Source: Hyphomicrobiales bacterium (GTDB lineage Bacteria; Pseudomonadota; Alphaproteobacteria; Rhizobiales; Beijerinckiaceae). From it: a stretch of 64,000 bases of DNA. This document shows, in pieces, positions 42,720-51,600 of the stretch (its first letter is position 1; every line of letters begins with the position of its first letter). The position numbers and the translations under genes are program-made. The notes under the pieces were generated by a model. That model searched no databases and had not been told where the DNA came from. It saw only the letters and a list, made by a program, of their open reading frames with translations. The stretch covers positions 62,001-126,000 of the forward strand of contig JAGXAN010000003.1 of assembly GCA_019075865.1 (NCBI GenBank), written 5' to 3'.

Positions 42720-42983
42720 ATGGAAATGAGCACGAAAAACAAACCGAAAGACCAATTGCTGCATCTGGTGTTTGGCGGCGAATTGAAAGAATTGGAACAG
42801 CCGCATTTTCGCGATTGTGCCAGCCTCGATATTGTCGGGATTTTCCCCGATTATGCCAGCGCCCTCGCCGCCTGGCGCAGCAAGGCGCAATCGAGCGTTG
42901 ACAATGCGATGATGCGCTATTTCATCGTGCATCTGCACCGCTACCTCGATCCGGCGCATGATCTGGCACCGCAAAAGGGTTGA
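42720..42983 (+). CDS. DUF4170 family protein
   Basis: An 87-residue protein matching DUF4170: LLHLVFGGELKELEQPHFRD, DIVGIFPDYASALAAWRSKA and YFIVHLHRYLDP. Unknown function. The same small gene sits between a cysQ-like gene and a DUF374 acyltransferase in many Hyphomicrobiales, as here. Two in-frame ATG codons (42720 and 42726); the first follows GGGTGGTG. Confidence 0.85.
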   Translation: MEMSTKNKPKDQLLHLVFGGELKELEQPHFRDCASLDIVGIFPDYASALAAWRSKAQSSVDNAMMRYFIVHLHRYLDPAHDLAPQKG

Positions 42984-42992
42984 AGGCATTTC

Positions 42993-43766
42993 ATGCTGAA
43001 AAAACTGGGACGCAGTCCTTTTGTGCAGGAGTTGCTCGGGTGGCTGCTGGAGCGCTATCTGGCATTTGTCGCCGCGACCACGCGTTTCAGTTTCGAACCA
43101 GCGGACATGCAGGCTATTGTGGGGCGCGATGCGCCCGTCATCCTCGCCTTCTGGCACGGGCAGCAATTTTTGCTGTTCAGCGGCTGGCCGAAATCGATGA
43201 AGCTTGCGGCACTGATCTCGCGGCATGGCGATGGTGGCATCAATGCCGCGATCCTGCGTCGCCAGGGGGTGATTCCGGTGCGCGGCTCGGGCGGCAATAC
43301 GTCCCACAAGGTGCGCCATCGCGGCGGGGCGGTGGCTTTGCGTGAAATGCTGCGGGTGCTGGAAGGCGGCACATCCATGGCGCTGACCGCCGATGTGCCG
43401 AAAGTGGCGCGTCAGGTCGGGTTGGGGGTGGTGACATTGGCGCGCCTGTCGGGGCGGCCGATTTATCCGGTGGCGGTGGTTTCCGCCCGCCGGATTGATT
43501 TTAACAGTTGGGACCGTGCCAGTTTTCCCAAACCATTTGGGCGCGGGGCAATGGTGCTGGGTGAACCCATTCGTGTGGCCCGGGAAACTGATGCGCCGGG
43601 GCTTGAGGTGGTGCGGGGGCAGGTGGAAGCGGCGCTGGATATCGTCCAGATAAGGGCCTGCGCCATGGTGGGCACGCTGGATCCGGGGCAGGTGTTGAAC
43701 GTGAACCGCCCGGCAAGCCAAACCGACAGCCAAACCGACAGCCAAGCTGAAAGCCAAGCCGGATGA
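42993..43766 (+). CDS. DUF374 lysophospholipid acyltransferase-like protein
   Basis: A 257-residue protein of the DUF374/LPLAT group. The acyltransferase core is seen in ILAFWHGQQFLLFSGW, ALISRHGDGGINAAILRRQG and SMALTADVPKVARQVGLGVV. Family members probably transfer acyl chains to lipid A or related lipids at the inner membrane. The C-terminal tail is a low-complexity run (SQTDSQTDSQAESQAG) made by 12-base repeats, and the stop overlaps the waaA start as ATGA. Confidence 0.85.
   Translation: MLKKLGRSPFVQELLGWLLERYLAFVAATTRFSFEPADMQAIVGRDAPVILAFWHGQQFLLFSGWPKSMKLAALISRHGDGGINAAILRRQGVIPVRGSGGNTSHKVRHRGGAVALREMLRVLEGGTSMALTADVPKVARQVGLGVVTLARLSGRPIYPVAVVSARRIDFNSWDRASFPKPFGRGAMVLGEPIRVARETDAPGLEVVRGQVEAALDIVQIRACAMVGTLDPGQVLNVNRPASQTDSQTDSQAESQAG
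43716..43763 (+). repeat. Four 12-base tandem repeats at the end of the DUF374 gene
   Basis: The unit AGCCAAACCGAC occurs twice exactly and twice more with changes (AGCCAAGCTGAA, AGCCAAGCCGGA). It encodes the S-Q-T/A-D/E/G tail and runs to the start of waaA. Repeat number might vary among strains. Confidence 0.8.
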
Positions 43767-45094
43767 GTGATTCGCGCGGGCTATTGGGGCTTTATTGGCT
43801 GGCAAGCCTTGGTTTGCGGCCACTGGCACCGTTGTTTTTGCGTCGGCGGATTGCCCGCGGCAAGGAAGACCCGAGCCGTTACCGCGAAAAGCTGGGCGAG
43901 CCGGGGCGCGAGCGTCCGCTGGGCAGCCTCGTTTGGTTGCACGGCGCGAGCGTGGGCGAGGGGTTGGCGCTGCTGCCCTTGATTGAGCAATTGACCGGAC
44001 AGGGCCTGAAAGTGCTGGTCACAACCGGCACGCTCAGCTCCGCCCGCATTTTGGACTCACGGCTCGGGCCGAGTGCCGCGCATCAATTCATGCCGCTTGA
44101 CAGCCCGGTTTATATTGACCGGTTTCTGGATCATTGGCGGCCTGATCTGGTGCTTTTCGCCGAATCGGAGCTGTGGCCCAATATTTTCGAGCGGGTGGCG
44201 CGCCGCCGATTGCCGCTGGTGCTGGTGAATGCGCGGCTTTCGGAACGCTCGGCGCGACGCTGGATGCGGGTGCCGCGCTCTATCGCCGCGATGCTGGCCT
44301 GCGTGGATCTTTGCATTGCCCAGACCGATGCGGATGCGGTGCGGCTGTCGCGGCTGGGTGCGGGCCAGGTGCGGGTGGCAGGCAACCTCAAATATGATGT
44401 GCCAGCGCCGCCAGTGGACAATGCGCTGCTGGCTGAATTGAATGTTGCGATCGGCGCGCGCCCGGTGTGGCTGGCAGCTTCCACCCATGCCGGTGAAGAA
44501 GCCCAGTGCGCCAGCGTGCATGATGCCTTGCGCGAGACGTTTCCCGATATTCTCACCCTGATCGCGCCGCGCCATGCCGAGCGGGGCACAGCCATTGGCG
44601 AGGCTTTGCAGCAAAGCGGCCTGAATGTGCAAATCCGTTCGCGCGGCGAGACGATCGAGGCGACGACGGATATTTATCTGGCCGATACGATGGGCGAAAT
44701 GGGGCTGTTTTACCGGGTGGCTCCGATTGTGTTTGTCGGCAAGTCGCTGGCAGCGCCGGTGCGAGGGGCCCCGAACGAGGCGGCGGTGATGCATCGGCTG
44801 GGCGGACAAAACCCGATCGAGCCGGCTAAACTGGGCAGTGCCATTCTGCACGGGCCGCATATTGGCAATTTTGGTGAAGTTTATCAGGCGCTGGATGAAG
44901 CCGGTGGGGCGGTGCCGGTGGCCGATAGCGCGGCATTGACCGAGGTTCTGACGCAGATTTTCAAGGATGCCGCCCTGATGCGCCAAATGGCGCGGGCCGC
45001 GCATCGGGTGGTGGAGGAATTCAGCGGTGCCACGGCGCGCACCATGCAGGCGCTGGAGCCCTATATCGAGCAAATTCAGGCGAGGCAGCCTTGA
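43763..45094 (+). CDS. waaA: 3-Deoxy-D-manno-octulosonic acid (Kdo) transferase
   Basis: WaaA (KdtA) attaches Kdo to lipid IVA at the inner membrane. The 443-residue protein shows an N-terminal hydrophobic segment (LLGLYWLASLGLRPLAPLFL), the LHGASVGEGLALLPLIEQL acceptor block, FAESELWPNIF, ASTHAGEEAQ and the C-terminal GGQNPIEPAKLGSAILHGPH. Between VGKSL and GGQNPIEP about 14-16 residues (APVRGAPNEAAVMHR) stand where most relatives have a few. ATGA overlap with the DUF374 gene; lpxK follows with a one-base overlap. Confidence 0.95.
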   Translation: MSDSRGLLGLYWLASLGLRPLAPLFLRRRIARGKEDPSRYREKLGEPGRERPLGSLVWLHGASVGEGLALLPLIEQLTGQGLKVLVTTGTLSSARILDSRLGPSAAHQFMPLDSPVYIDRFLDHWRPDLVLFAESELWPNIFERVARRRLPLVLVNARLSERSARRWMRVPRSIAAMLACVDLCIAQTDADAVRLSRLGAGQVRVAGNLKYDVPAPPVDNALLAELNVAIGARPVWLAASTHAGEEAQCASVHDALRETFPDILTLIAPRHAERGTAIGEALQQSGLNVQIRSRGETIEATTDIYLADTMGEMGLFYRVAPIVFVGKSLAAPVRGAPNEAAVMHRLGGQNPIEPAKLGSAILHGPHIGNFGEVYQALDEAGGAVPVADSAALTEVLTQIFKDAALMRQMARAAHRVVEEFSGATARTMQALEPYIEQIQARQP

Positions 45095-46107
45095 TGCGCG
45101 CGCCGCGCTTCTGGCAAGGCCCGCATCTGGATTGGCGGGCGCAGGCGCTGCGGCCAATCTCTAAGCTCTATGGCTGGGTGGCAGCGCGCCACATGGGCCG
45201 GATTGGCAGCCGACTGGCGGTGCCGGTGATTTGCATTGGTAATCTCACCGTGGGCGGCACAGGCAAGACCCCCACCGTGCTGGCTCTGGCGCAGATGCTG
45301 CTGGCGCAAGGGGAGCGCGTGTTCATCCTGACGCGCGGATTTGGCGGTAGTCGCGCGCGGGGCCGGAATGCCGCGCCGATTCAGGTGGAAAGCTGGCATA
45401 CGTCCGCAGTGGTTGGGGATGAGCCCCTGTTGCTGGCGCAGGTGGCCCCAACCATTGTGGCAACCGATCGCCTCGCCGGTGCGCGGCTGGCCGTGGCGCG
45501 CGGGGCCAGCGTGATTTTAATGGACGATGGCCTGCAGAACAGCGCGCTGGTCAAGGATTTAACTCTCGCGGTGGTCGATGGCCCGATGGGCTTTGGCAAC
45601 GGATTGTGCCTGCCGGCAGGCCCGCTGCGTGCACCGCTCACGGCCCAATTGCCCAAGGTCGATGCTTTTGTGCAGATTGGCCCGGGGCGGGCGGGGCCAG
45701 ATGGTGCCGATGCGGCGATCCTGGCGGGCAAAACGGTGCTGCGGGCGCAACTTGTGGCGGGTGCGGCCAGCGTCCGCGCCTTGCAGGGCCGCAAGCTGCT
45801 GGCATTTGCCGGTATCGGGCGGCCGCAGAAATTCTTTGACAGCTTGCGCGCCTGCGGGCTGGACATCGTTGGCACCCGCGAATTTGCCGATCACCATATC
45901 TATCGCGATGCCGAGATTTTGCAGTTGCAACAACAGGCGCAGGCGCTGGGAGCGAGCCTGGTGACCACCACCAAGGATCATGCGCGGCTCGGGGCACCAG
46001 CCTATGCGCAAACGCTGGAGGTCGCGCTTGACTTTGGCGATGGTGCGGCAATGACGGAGCTGCTGGCGCAGGCGCTTGGCAAAGGCGGGCCCCGCGACAA
46101 ATCCTGA
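45094..46107 (+). CDS. lpxK: Tetraacyldisaccharide 4'-kinase
   Basis: LpxK phosphorylates lipid A disaccharide at the 4' position. The 337-residue product has the P-loop GGTGKT (54-59) in VICIGNLTVGGTGKTPTV, ILTRGFGGSRARG, VGDEPLLLAQVAPT, MDDGLQNSALVKDLTLAVVD and the FADHHIYRDAEI block. The ATG at 45094 shares one base with the waaA stop (TGATG). It is the last gene of the cysQ-DUF4170-DUF374-waaA-lpxK envelope operon. Confidence 0.96.
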   Translation: MRAPRFWQGPHLDWRAQALRPISKLYGWVAARHMGRIGSRLAVPVICIGNLTVGGTGKTPTVLALAQMLLAQGERVFILTRGFGGSRARGRNAAPIQVESWHTSAVVGDEPLLLAQVAPTIVATDRLAGARLAVARGASVILMDDGLQNSALVKDLTLAVVDGPMGFGNGLCLPAGPLRAPLTAQLPKVDAFVQIGPGRAGPDGADAAILAGKTVLRAQLVAGAASVRALQGRKLLAFAGIGRPQKFFDSLRACGLDIVGTREFADHHIYRDAEILQLQQQAQALGASLVTTTKDHARLGAPAYAQTLEVALDFGDGAAMTELLAQALGKGGPRDKS

Positions 46108-46308
46108 AATGGCATGCGGCAAATCGCCCGAAGCTGGCAAGTCGTCGCGGCGTGCCGAGGGCCTGCCAGAATGTCTGAATTTTGCGCCAATTTTGGCTTG
46201 GGATTGCGCCGGGGAATCGCGGAACGGCAAGGTTCAGGCATACGGTATGGGATTTTTTTGCTAACCTTGATCTTGCGATAATTGCCATTAAAACCGCTGG
46301 AGCGCGCC

Positions 46309-46638
46309 ATGGATGATAAAAATTCCGAAAAAATGCTGCAATCGCGCCTCGACAAGCTCGGTGAGGCACTTGACGACACGCGTGCAACGTCGCAAAAGGA
46401 CGCCGAAGACATGATACGGGCGCAAGGCTCGGGACAAGCCATGAATCTCGCGTTTCGTGTGCTTTCCGAGTTGGTGGCGGCGGTAGTCGTGGGGGCGTTC
46501 ATCGGTTGGAATATCGACAAATGGCTGGGCACAACCCCCATTGGTCTAATTGTGTTCTTGACCTTTGGGACGGCTGCTGGCTTCTGGAATTTATATCGCA
46601 TGGTGGCCGTGCCGCAGGGCAAGGGCCGTCCAAAATGA
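46309..46638 (+). CDS. atpI: AtpI-like ATP synthase assembly protein
   Basis: A 109-residue protein with two membrane segments (VLSELVAAVVVGAFIGWNID and GLIVFLTFGTAAGFWNLYRM) after a charged N-terminal region (NSEKMLQSRLDKLGEALDDT). AtpI aids assembly of the c-ring. GGAG stands seven bases before the ATG at 46309. First gene of the Fo operon; the F1 genes are elsewhere, as usual in this group. Confidence 0.92.
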   Translation: MDDKNSEKMLQSRLDKLGEALDDTRATSQKDAEDMIRAQGSGQAMNLAFRVLSELVAAVVVGAFIGWNIDKWLGTTPIGLIVFLTFGTAAGFWNLYRMVAVPQGKGRPK

Positions 46639-46660
46639 CTGAACAGAGATAGGGCATAAA

Positions 46661-47425
46661 GTGGCGGCTGGAACTGGAATCGATCCGATCGAGCAATTCA
46701 ACATCAAGACCTATTTTCCGATCCACGTCGGCGGCGTCGACGCGTCCTTCACCAATTCATCGCTGTTCATGGTGGTGGCATTGGTGTTGATAACCCTGTT
46801 GATGGTGGTGTTCACCTCCGGGCGGAATCTGGTGCCGGGGCGGATGCAGGCCGCGGCCGAAATGTCCTACGAATTCGTTGCCTCGACGCTGCGCTCGGCG
46901 GCGGGTGATGACGGCATGCGGTTCTTTCCGTTCGTATTCTCGCTGTTCATGTTCGTCATCATCTGCAATCTGATGGGCCTCGTGCCTTACACCTTCAGCA
47001 TTACCAGCCAGATCATCGTGACTTTCGCGCTGGCGGCTCTGGTGGTCCTGACCGTCATTATTTACGGCATTTACAAGCATGGCCTGCATTTCTTGCACCT
47101 GTTTGTGCCGTCGGGTGTGTCGATGGCCCTGGTGCCTTTTCTGGTTGTGATCGAAGTGATCTCTTTCCTTTCCCGCCCGATCAGTCTTTCGGTGCGTTTG
47201 TTTGCGAATATGCTCGCTGGGCATATCACGCTGAAAGTATTTGGCGGGTTCGTCGCCTTGCTGCTCGGTTCTGGCACGATTGCGCTGTCGGTATTGTCTT
47301 TGCTGCCGATGGCGGCGACGACATTGCTGTTCGCGTTTGAATTGCTGGTGGCGGTGCTGCAAGCCTATGTGTTTGCCATTCTCGCGAGCGTCTATCTGAA
47401 TGACGCTTTGCATCCGGGCCACTAA
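46661..47425 (+). CDS. atpB: ATP synthase Fo subunit a
   Basis: A 254-residue membrane protein starting with GTG at 46661. The essential proton-channel arginine is in [38 protein letters not shown] and [20 protein letters not shown] complete the family pattern. It forms the stator path for proton flow. It follows atpI by 22 bases and precedes atpE by 51. Confidence 0.97.
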   Translation: MAAGTGIDPIEQFNIKTYFPIHVGGVDASFTNSSLFMVVALVLITLLMVVFTSGRNLVPGRMQAAAEMSYEFVASTLRSAAGDDGMRFFPFVFSLFMFVIICNLMGLVPYTFSITSQIIVTFALAALVVLTVIIYGIYKHGLHFLHLFVPSGVSMALVPFLVVIEVISFLSRPISLSVRLFANMLAGHITLKVFGGFVALLLGSGTIALSVLSLLPMAATTLLFAFELLVAVLQAYVFAILASVYLNDALHPGH

Positions 47426-47476
47426 TAAATATCCAACAACAGATAGTTGCCCACTTAACTCAACGGAGACAATAAA

Positions 47477-47707
47477 ATGGATCATTCTTCTGCTGCTTAT
47501 CTTGGTGCAGGCATTGCAGCTATCGGCATGGGTGCCGCAGCTATCGGTGTCGGCTTGATTTTCGGAAACTTCCTGTCGGGCGCGTTGCGCAACCCGTCGG
47601 CTGCTGATTCGCAGTTCGGTCGCGCTTTCATCGGCGCCGCACTGGCTGAAGGCCTCGGCATTTTCGCGTTCCTCGTCGCAATTTTGCTGCTCTTCGTTGT
47701 AAAATAA
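47477..47707 (+). CDS. atpE: ATP synthase Fo subunit c
   Basis: A 76-residue two-helix proteolipid. [20 protein letters not shown] forms helix 1, the polar loop is [15 protein letters not shown], and the ion-binding Glu58 is in [15 protein letters not shown]. No sodium-binding pattern is evident, so it is proton-type. AACGGAGA stands upstream of the ATG. A strong hairpin lies directly after the gene. Confidence 0.97.
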   Translation: MDHSSAAYLGAGIAAIGMGAAAIGVGLIFGNFLSGALRNPSAADSQFGRAFIGAALAEGLGIFAFLVAILLLFVVK

Positions 47708-47721
47708 GCAAATTTATCCTG

Positions 47722-47743
47722 GCTGCGCGGTAACCCGCGCAGC
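47722..47743 (+). promoter_or_regulatory. Intercistronic hairpin after atpE
   Basis: GCTGCGCGG and CCGCGCAGC form a perfect 9-base stem with loop TAAC between atpE and atpF'. No T-run follows, so it is not a typical terminator. It may stabilise the upstream atpE mRNA and so help raise the c-subunit yield; this role is inferred. Confidence 0.6.
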
Positions 47744-47763
47744 CCTTGCATATGGGTTCTAGG

Positions 47764-48312
47764 ATGGCAAATCAGGAATTAGCCGCGACGACCACCGCCA
47801 ATGGTGGGGCCGCACCCGAAGGTGGCGCGTTTCCGCCGTTCGACTCGTCGTATTTTTCATCGACGCTGATCTGGCTGGCGCTGACGTTTGGTCTGTTGTT
47901 CCTGCTGATGTCGCGTGTGGCCCTGCCGCGCGTCGAGGGCATTCTTGGGGATCGCCGCAAGAAGATCGACGATGATCTGAACGCCGCCCGCCTCGCCAAG
48001 CAGCAAGCCGATGCGGCTTTTGCCGCCCATGCCAAGGCTTTGGCCGATGCCCGCAGCAATGCCCAATTGCTGGCCCAACAGGCCCGCGATGCGCAAAATG
48101 TCCAGAACGAAGCGAAGCGCGCCGAACTGGAAAAGAATTTGGGCGCCAAACTCGCCAGCGCCGAAGCCAAGATCGCCCAGACCAAGACCGCGGCCATGGC
48201 CAATGTCGGTGCCATTGCCCATGAAACGGCAAGCGCGATCTTCGAGAAGTTAACCGGGCAGGCAGCGGATGCCGATGCCCTGCATGCGGCCCTTGCCGCG
48301 AAACAGTCTTAA
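47764..48312 (+). CDS. atpF': ATP synthase Fo subunit b'
   Basis: A 182-residue peripheral-stalk protein: a Thr/Ala/Gly-rich N-terminus, one membrane helix (LIWLALTFGLLFLLMSRVAL), then a long helical coiled-coil arm rich in Ala, Lys and Glu (from RVEGILGDRRKKIDDDLNAA). The PRVEGIL segment is typical of b' proteins of photosynthetic and other alphaproteobacteria. Starts are possible at 47752 and 47764; GGG eight bases ahead favours 47764. Pairs with atpF downstream. Confidence 0.93.
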   Translation: MANQELAATTTANGGAAPEGGAFPPFDSSYFSSTLIWLALTFGLLFLLMSRVALPRVEGILGDRRKKIDDDLNAARLAKQQADAAFAAHAKALADARSNAQLLAQQARDAQNVQNEAKRAELEKNLGAKLASAEAKIAQTKTAAMANVGAIAHETASAIFEKLTGQAADADALHAALAAKQS

Positions 48313-48324
48313 GGAACGGGTGAC

Positions 48325-48810
48325 ATGGAGTTCAATGCAGAATTTTTCGTCGCCGTCGCGTTTGTGCTTTTCCTGTGCGGAATGGCCTATCTCGGCGTTC
48401 ACGGAAAAATCGGGGCGGCGCTGGATGCGCGGGTGAAAGCCATCGTCGACGAACTGGAACAGGCCAAGAGCCTGCGCAAGGAAGCGGCGGCGCTGTTGGC
48501 CTCCTTTGAGGCCAAAAGGGTGGCGGCGGAAGCGGAAGCCGCGAGCATTGTCTCGCAGGCCAAGGCCGAAGCCGAGGTATTTGCCAAGGAAGCCGAAGCC
48601 CGCATCAATGAATTCATCCATCGTCGCACGGCGCAGGCCGATGCCAAGATCGCCATAGCCGAATCGCAGGCGGCCAATGAAGTGCGCGCCAGCGCGGCGG
48701 ATGCTGCGGTGCGCGCCGCTGGAACCGTGCTGCAAGCCCATGCCAATGGCCCCGCCGGTGCCAGCTTCATCGAGAAGGGCATTGCCGATCTTAAGTCCCT
48801 GATGAATTGA
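48325..48810 (+). CDS. atpF: ATP synthase Fo subunit b
   Basis: A 161-residue stalk protein with one N-terminal membrane helix (FFVAVAFVLFLCGMAYLGVH) and a long Ala/Glu/Lys-rich helical arm. It forms the peripheral stalk with b'. AAGGAACGGG stands ahead of the ATG at 48325, twelve bases after the b' stop. The gene closes the Fo operon; a weak GCACC-GAC-GGTGC hairpin with a following T5 run (48847-48875) may reduce read-through to gapR. Confidence 0.93.
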   Translation: MEFNAEFFVAVAFVLFLCGMAYLGVHGKIGAALDARVKAIVDELEQAKSLRKEAAALLASFEAKRVAAEAEAASIVSQAKAEAEVFAKEAEARINEFIHRRTAQADAKIAIAESQAANEVRASAADAAVRAAGTVLQAHANGPAGASFIEKGIADLKSLMN

Positions 48811-48891
48811 TCATCCGGGTTTTGGCTTAGCCTGTTTCTGCCAATGGCACCGACGGTGCAGCGCTTCGCCTTTTTGTAACGGAGGTTTGCT

Positions 48892-49143
48892 TTGGGTATT
48901 GAGAATGATTCGGTCGAAGCAGGCCCGTTGAAGGCGTTTATTGAACGCATCGAGCATCTGGAAGAGGAAAAGCGCACGATTTCCGACGATATCAAGGAAG
49001 TCTATGCGGAAGCCAAAGGCTCGGGCTACGATATAAAAATCGTCCGCAAAATCATATCGCTACGTCGGCAGGACAAGGAAAAGCGCCGCGAAGAAGAAGA
49101 AATTCTCGGGCTTTATCTGTCCGCGCTGGGCATGGACGCCTGA
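48892..49143 (+). CDS. gapR: GapR family (DUF2312) nucleoid protein
   Basis: An 83-residue, highly charged helical protein with the DUF2312/UPF0335 pattern: [40 protein letters not shown] and [20 protein letters not shown]. GapR in Caulobacter binds overtwisted AT-rich DNA and stimulates topoisomerases. The start is TTG 48892, six bases after a strong GGAGG; no ATG fits. It lies 81 bases after atpF. Confidence 0.93.
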   Translation: MGIENDSVEAGPLKAFIERIEHLEEEKRTISDDIKEVYAEAKGSGYDIKIVRKIISLRRQDKEKRREEEEILGLYLSALGMDA

Positions 49144-49273
49144 TCGGGCGCCAAACAGCTTGCTTTTGCAACTATTTTCCCTAGATGATAATCTGACATG
49201 CCGCTAACAGCCTTAGCTGCAGAAAAGTAACGAGACCAAGCACTGGCGTTGGCTGCATCTTTAGGGGGATGGC

Positions 49274-50164
49274 GTGGATTGGGATAAGCTGCGGATTTTT
49301 CACGCGGCAGCGGATGCAGGATCTTTTACCCATGCGGGCGAGGCTTTGGGGCTGAGCCAGTCAGCTGTCAGCCGCCAGGTAAGTGCACTCGAGCAGGATC
49401 TCGAAGTGCCCTTGTTCCATAGGCACGCGCGTGGGCTGATTTTGACCGAGCAGGGCGAAATGCTGATGCGCACGGTCAAGGAAGTGGTGACCAAACTGGA
49501 CACCGCCAAGGCGCGGCTGACCGACAACCGCGAGCGGCCAAACGGCGAACTCAAAATCACCACCACTTTCGGCATTGGCACCAATTGGCTGGTGCCCCGG
49601 CTTGGCGAATTTCTGGAGCTTTATCCGGAGGTCAAGCTGCGGGTGCTGCTGACCGATGAGGAACTGGATCTGGCGATGCGCGAGGCCGATGTCGGGATAA
49701 GGGTGCGCGAGCCGGTGCAACCGGACCTCATTCGCCGCCGCCTTTTTACCGTGCATTTTCACGCCTATGCCTCGGCCGATTATCTGAAACGGCACGGGCA
49801 GCCGACGACTTTTTCCGAACTCGACCAGCATCGCCTGCTGGTTTACGGCGGCAGCGGGCCGGGGGCTTTCATCAACAATAATCCATTGCTGGAGGGAGGC
49901 CGCGAGCCACGCAATCCGCGGGTTCCGGCATTGAATATCAATAATGTGACGGCGCTGCGCCAAGCGGTGGAAAACGGCGTTGGCATTGCGCTCCTGCCCG
50001 ATTATCTGGCCGAAGCCAGTGGTAACCTGGTGCGGCTGATGTCGGAAATCCAGATGCCGGAGCTTGAGTGCTATCTGGTGTACGCCGAGGAAATGAAATC
50101 GGTGGCGCGGGTGCAGGTTTTCCGTGATTTTCTGGTGGCAAACGCGCAGCGCTGGCGGCATTAA
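49274..50164 (+). CDS. LysR-type regulator, VtlR/LsrB-like
   Basis: A 296-residue LysR regulator. The winged HTH occupies residues about 1-60 (MDWDKLRIFHAAADAGSFTH, LSQSAVSRQVSALEQDLEVP), followed by a periplasmic-binding-like effector domain (IGTNWLVPRLGEFLELYPEV, LTDEELDLAMREADVGIRVR). The N-terminal MDWDKLR and the long FHRHARGLILTEQGE helix match VtlR/LsrB regulators of Brucella and Sinorhizobium, which control small RNAs and redox genes. GTG start. Target genes cannot be read here. A clear terminator follows at 50246. Confidence 0.88.
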   Translation: MDWDKLRIFHAAADAGSFTHAGEALGLSQSAVSRQVSALEQDLEVPLFHRHARGLILTEQGEMLMRTVKEVVTKLDTAKARLTDNRERPNGELKITTTFGIGTNWLVPRLGEFLELYPEVKLRVLLTDEELDLAMREADVGIRVREPVQPDLIRRRLFTVHFHAYASADYLKRHGQPTTFSELDQHRLLVYGGSGPGAFINNNPLLEGGREPRNPRVPALNINNVTALRQAVENGVGIALLPDYLAEASGNLVRLMSEIQMPELECYLVYAEEMKSVARVQVFRDFLVANAQRWRH

Positions 50165-50245
50165 AACCGCGCTGCGCATTTGGTGCATGATACGCATGCA
50201 AAATTCGGTCTTGCCAGCATCGGTGTGAGTAGGCATTTTGGAGGG

Positions 50246-50306
50246 GTCGAGCAAGGAATTGCCTGCCCCCCCAGGCCTCTATCCCATGCCTTGCTCGACT
50301 TTTTTT
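50246..50306 (+). terminator. Terminator of the LysR gene
   Basis: GTCGAGCAAGG (50246-50256) and CCTTGCTCGAC (50289-50299) form an 11-base perfect stem followed by seven T residues. The loop has a second small hairpin (GCCTG-CCCCCCC-AGGC variant). It separates the rightward LysR gene from the leftward msrP. Confidence 0.85.
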
Positions 50307-50336
50307 CCAGACCTTTTTTGAGCCTTTTCGGACGCT

Positions 50337-51296
50337 CTAGCGGTAGAGTGGCAATTTTTCCATGCCTTTGTAAAGGCTGGCCACCTGATCTTCGTAACCG
50401 TTGAACAGCAAGGTGGGCTTGCGCTCCATCGTTCCCAGAATTCGTTCCGACGCCTGGCTCCAGCGCGGGTGGGGCACGGCAGGGTTCACATTGGCCCAGA
50501 AGCCATATTCATTGCTGGCAATCTGCTGCCAGAAATTATTGGGCTGCTGGGTTACGAAGCTGATTTTGGTGATGGACTTGATCGATTTGAAGCCATATTT
50601 CCACGGAACCGCCAACCGCATCGGCGCGCCAAATTGCTTGAGCAAGGGTTTGCCGTAAGCGCCGGTGACCATAAATGCCAATTCATTGGTGGCTTCCGCC
50701 ATGGTCAGACCCTCGATATAGGGCCAGGGATAAAATGGCATTTCTTGCCCTGGCGCCATTTTCGGGTCGAGGAAGGTTTCCATCTGGATGTATTTGGCCT
50801 CCGGTTTGGGCTTGGCAAACGCGATGAGTTTGGCCAGCGAAAAGCCGGTCCATGGAATGGTCATGGACCATGCCTCAACGCAGCGGTGCCGATAGAGGCG
50901 CTCCTCAAGCGGCATGGCTTTGATGAGATCGTCGACGTCGAGTTTCATCGGCTTTTCAACGAGGCCGTCAATGGTGATCTGCCAAGGGTGCGGCTCCAAC
51001 TGCTGGGCAGCGGCGGAGATGGTCTTATCGGTGCCATACTCATAAAAATTGTTGTAATGGGCGTTGGTGCTTTCGGGCGTCAGCGGACGATCCAGTTTGA
51101 ATGCGTCGTTGCGTTTGGCCGGGTAGAGACTGGCCGTCGGGTCTGCTTCGGCCGCCGCCAACACCTGGGTTGCGGCCAGGCTGGCCACGGCACCTGCACC
51201 AAGGCCGCGCAAAATGTCGCGCCGGTTGAGGAAAAAGGCCTCGGGTGTTGCCTCGCGTTCTGGAATTTCCCAAGACTTGCGGCTGCGAATCAACAT
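50337..51296 (-). CDS. msrP: Periplasmic methionine sulfoxide reductase catalytic subunit MsrP (YedY)
   Basis: A 319-residue molybdopterin enzyme that repairs oxidised methionine in periplasmic proteins. Tat signal: NRRDILRGLGAG with the Arg pair at 25-26 and a hydrophobic run to about 49. The molybdenum ligand Cys139 is in RHRCVEAWSMTIPW; FYPWPYIEGLTMAEA and GFWANVNPAVPHPRWSQASE are family blocks. Start at 51296 with GGGAG nine bases upstream. The membrane partner msrQ is not adjacent in this window, which is a little unusual. Confidence 0.95.
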   Translation of the reverse strand: MLIRSRKSWEIPEREATPEAFFLNRRDILRGLGAGAVASLAATQVLAAAEADPTASLYPAKRNDAFKLDRPLTPESTNAHYNNFYEYGTDKTISAAAQQLEPHPWQITIDGLVEKPMKLDVDDLIKAMPLEERLYRHRCVEAWSMTIPWTGFSLAKLIAFAKPKPEAKYIQMETFLDPKMAPGQEMPFYPWPYIEGLTMAEATNELAFMVTGAYGKPLLKQFGAPMRLAVPWKYGFKSIKSITKISFVTQQPNNFWQQIASNEYGFWANVNPAVPHPRWSQASERILGTMERKPTLLFNGYEDQVASLYKGMEKLPLYR

Positions 51297-51514
51297 GATC
51301 AAAAACTCCCGGATGTGACGCCCCATGGCGGTGTCATGCGCTCAACATAGGGCGGAGCGAGGGGCTCGGCAAATCACGAGGTTGCGATTGAAATGTAATA
51401 AAAATCTTACTTTTGCCGCGTTGCAGCCTTTTGGCCGCCTGTTTGGGGGTGGATGTTGGGCAATGTGATCGCGTGTTGAATGAATGCCATTTGCCGCAAA
51501 GCATTAGCCCCCCA

Positions 51515-51600
51515 GCCTACCGGTGGAGGGCATTTGTTCCGCCCTTTTGGGTGTGTGATCCACAGACCGACGGTGAGATTACTCCCGTCGGTCTTTTTTT
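51515..51600 (+). ncRNA. Candidate small RNA with strong terminator
   Basis: In a 450-base gap without any rightward gene stands a strong intrinsic terminator: AGACCGACGG (51564-51573) and CCGTCGGTCT (51585-51594) with a T-run to 51600. The sequence before it (51520-51560) has a G-rich part and a single-stranded-looking CATTTGTTCCGCCCTTTTGG stretch. A terminator needs a transcript, and msrP is on the other strand, so a small RNA ending at 51600 is likely. The 5' end and identity are unknown; it stands close to a VtlR/LsrB-like regulator gene, a family known to control small RNAs. Confidence 0.5.

Noticed and set aside
46757-47485. A long minus-strand reading frame antisense to atpB
   Set aside because: It is antisense to a well-supported gene and has a His/Gln/Arg-rich composition typical of shadow frames.
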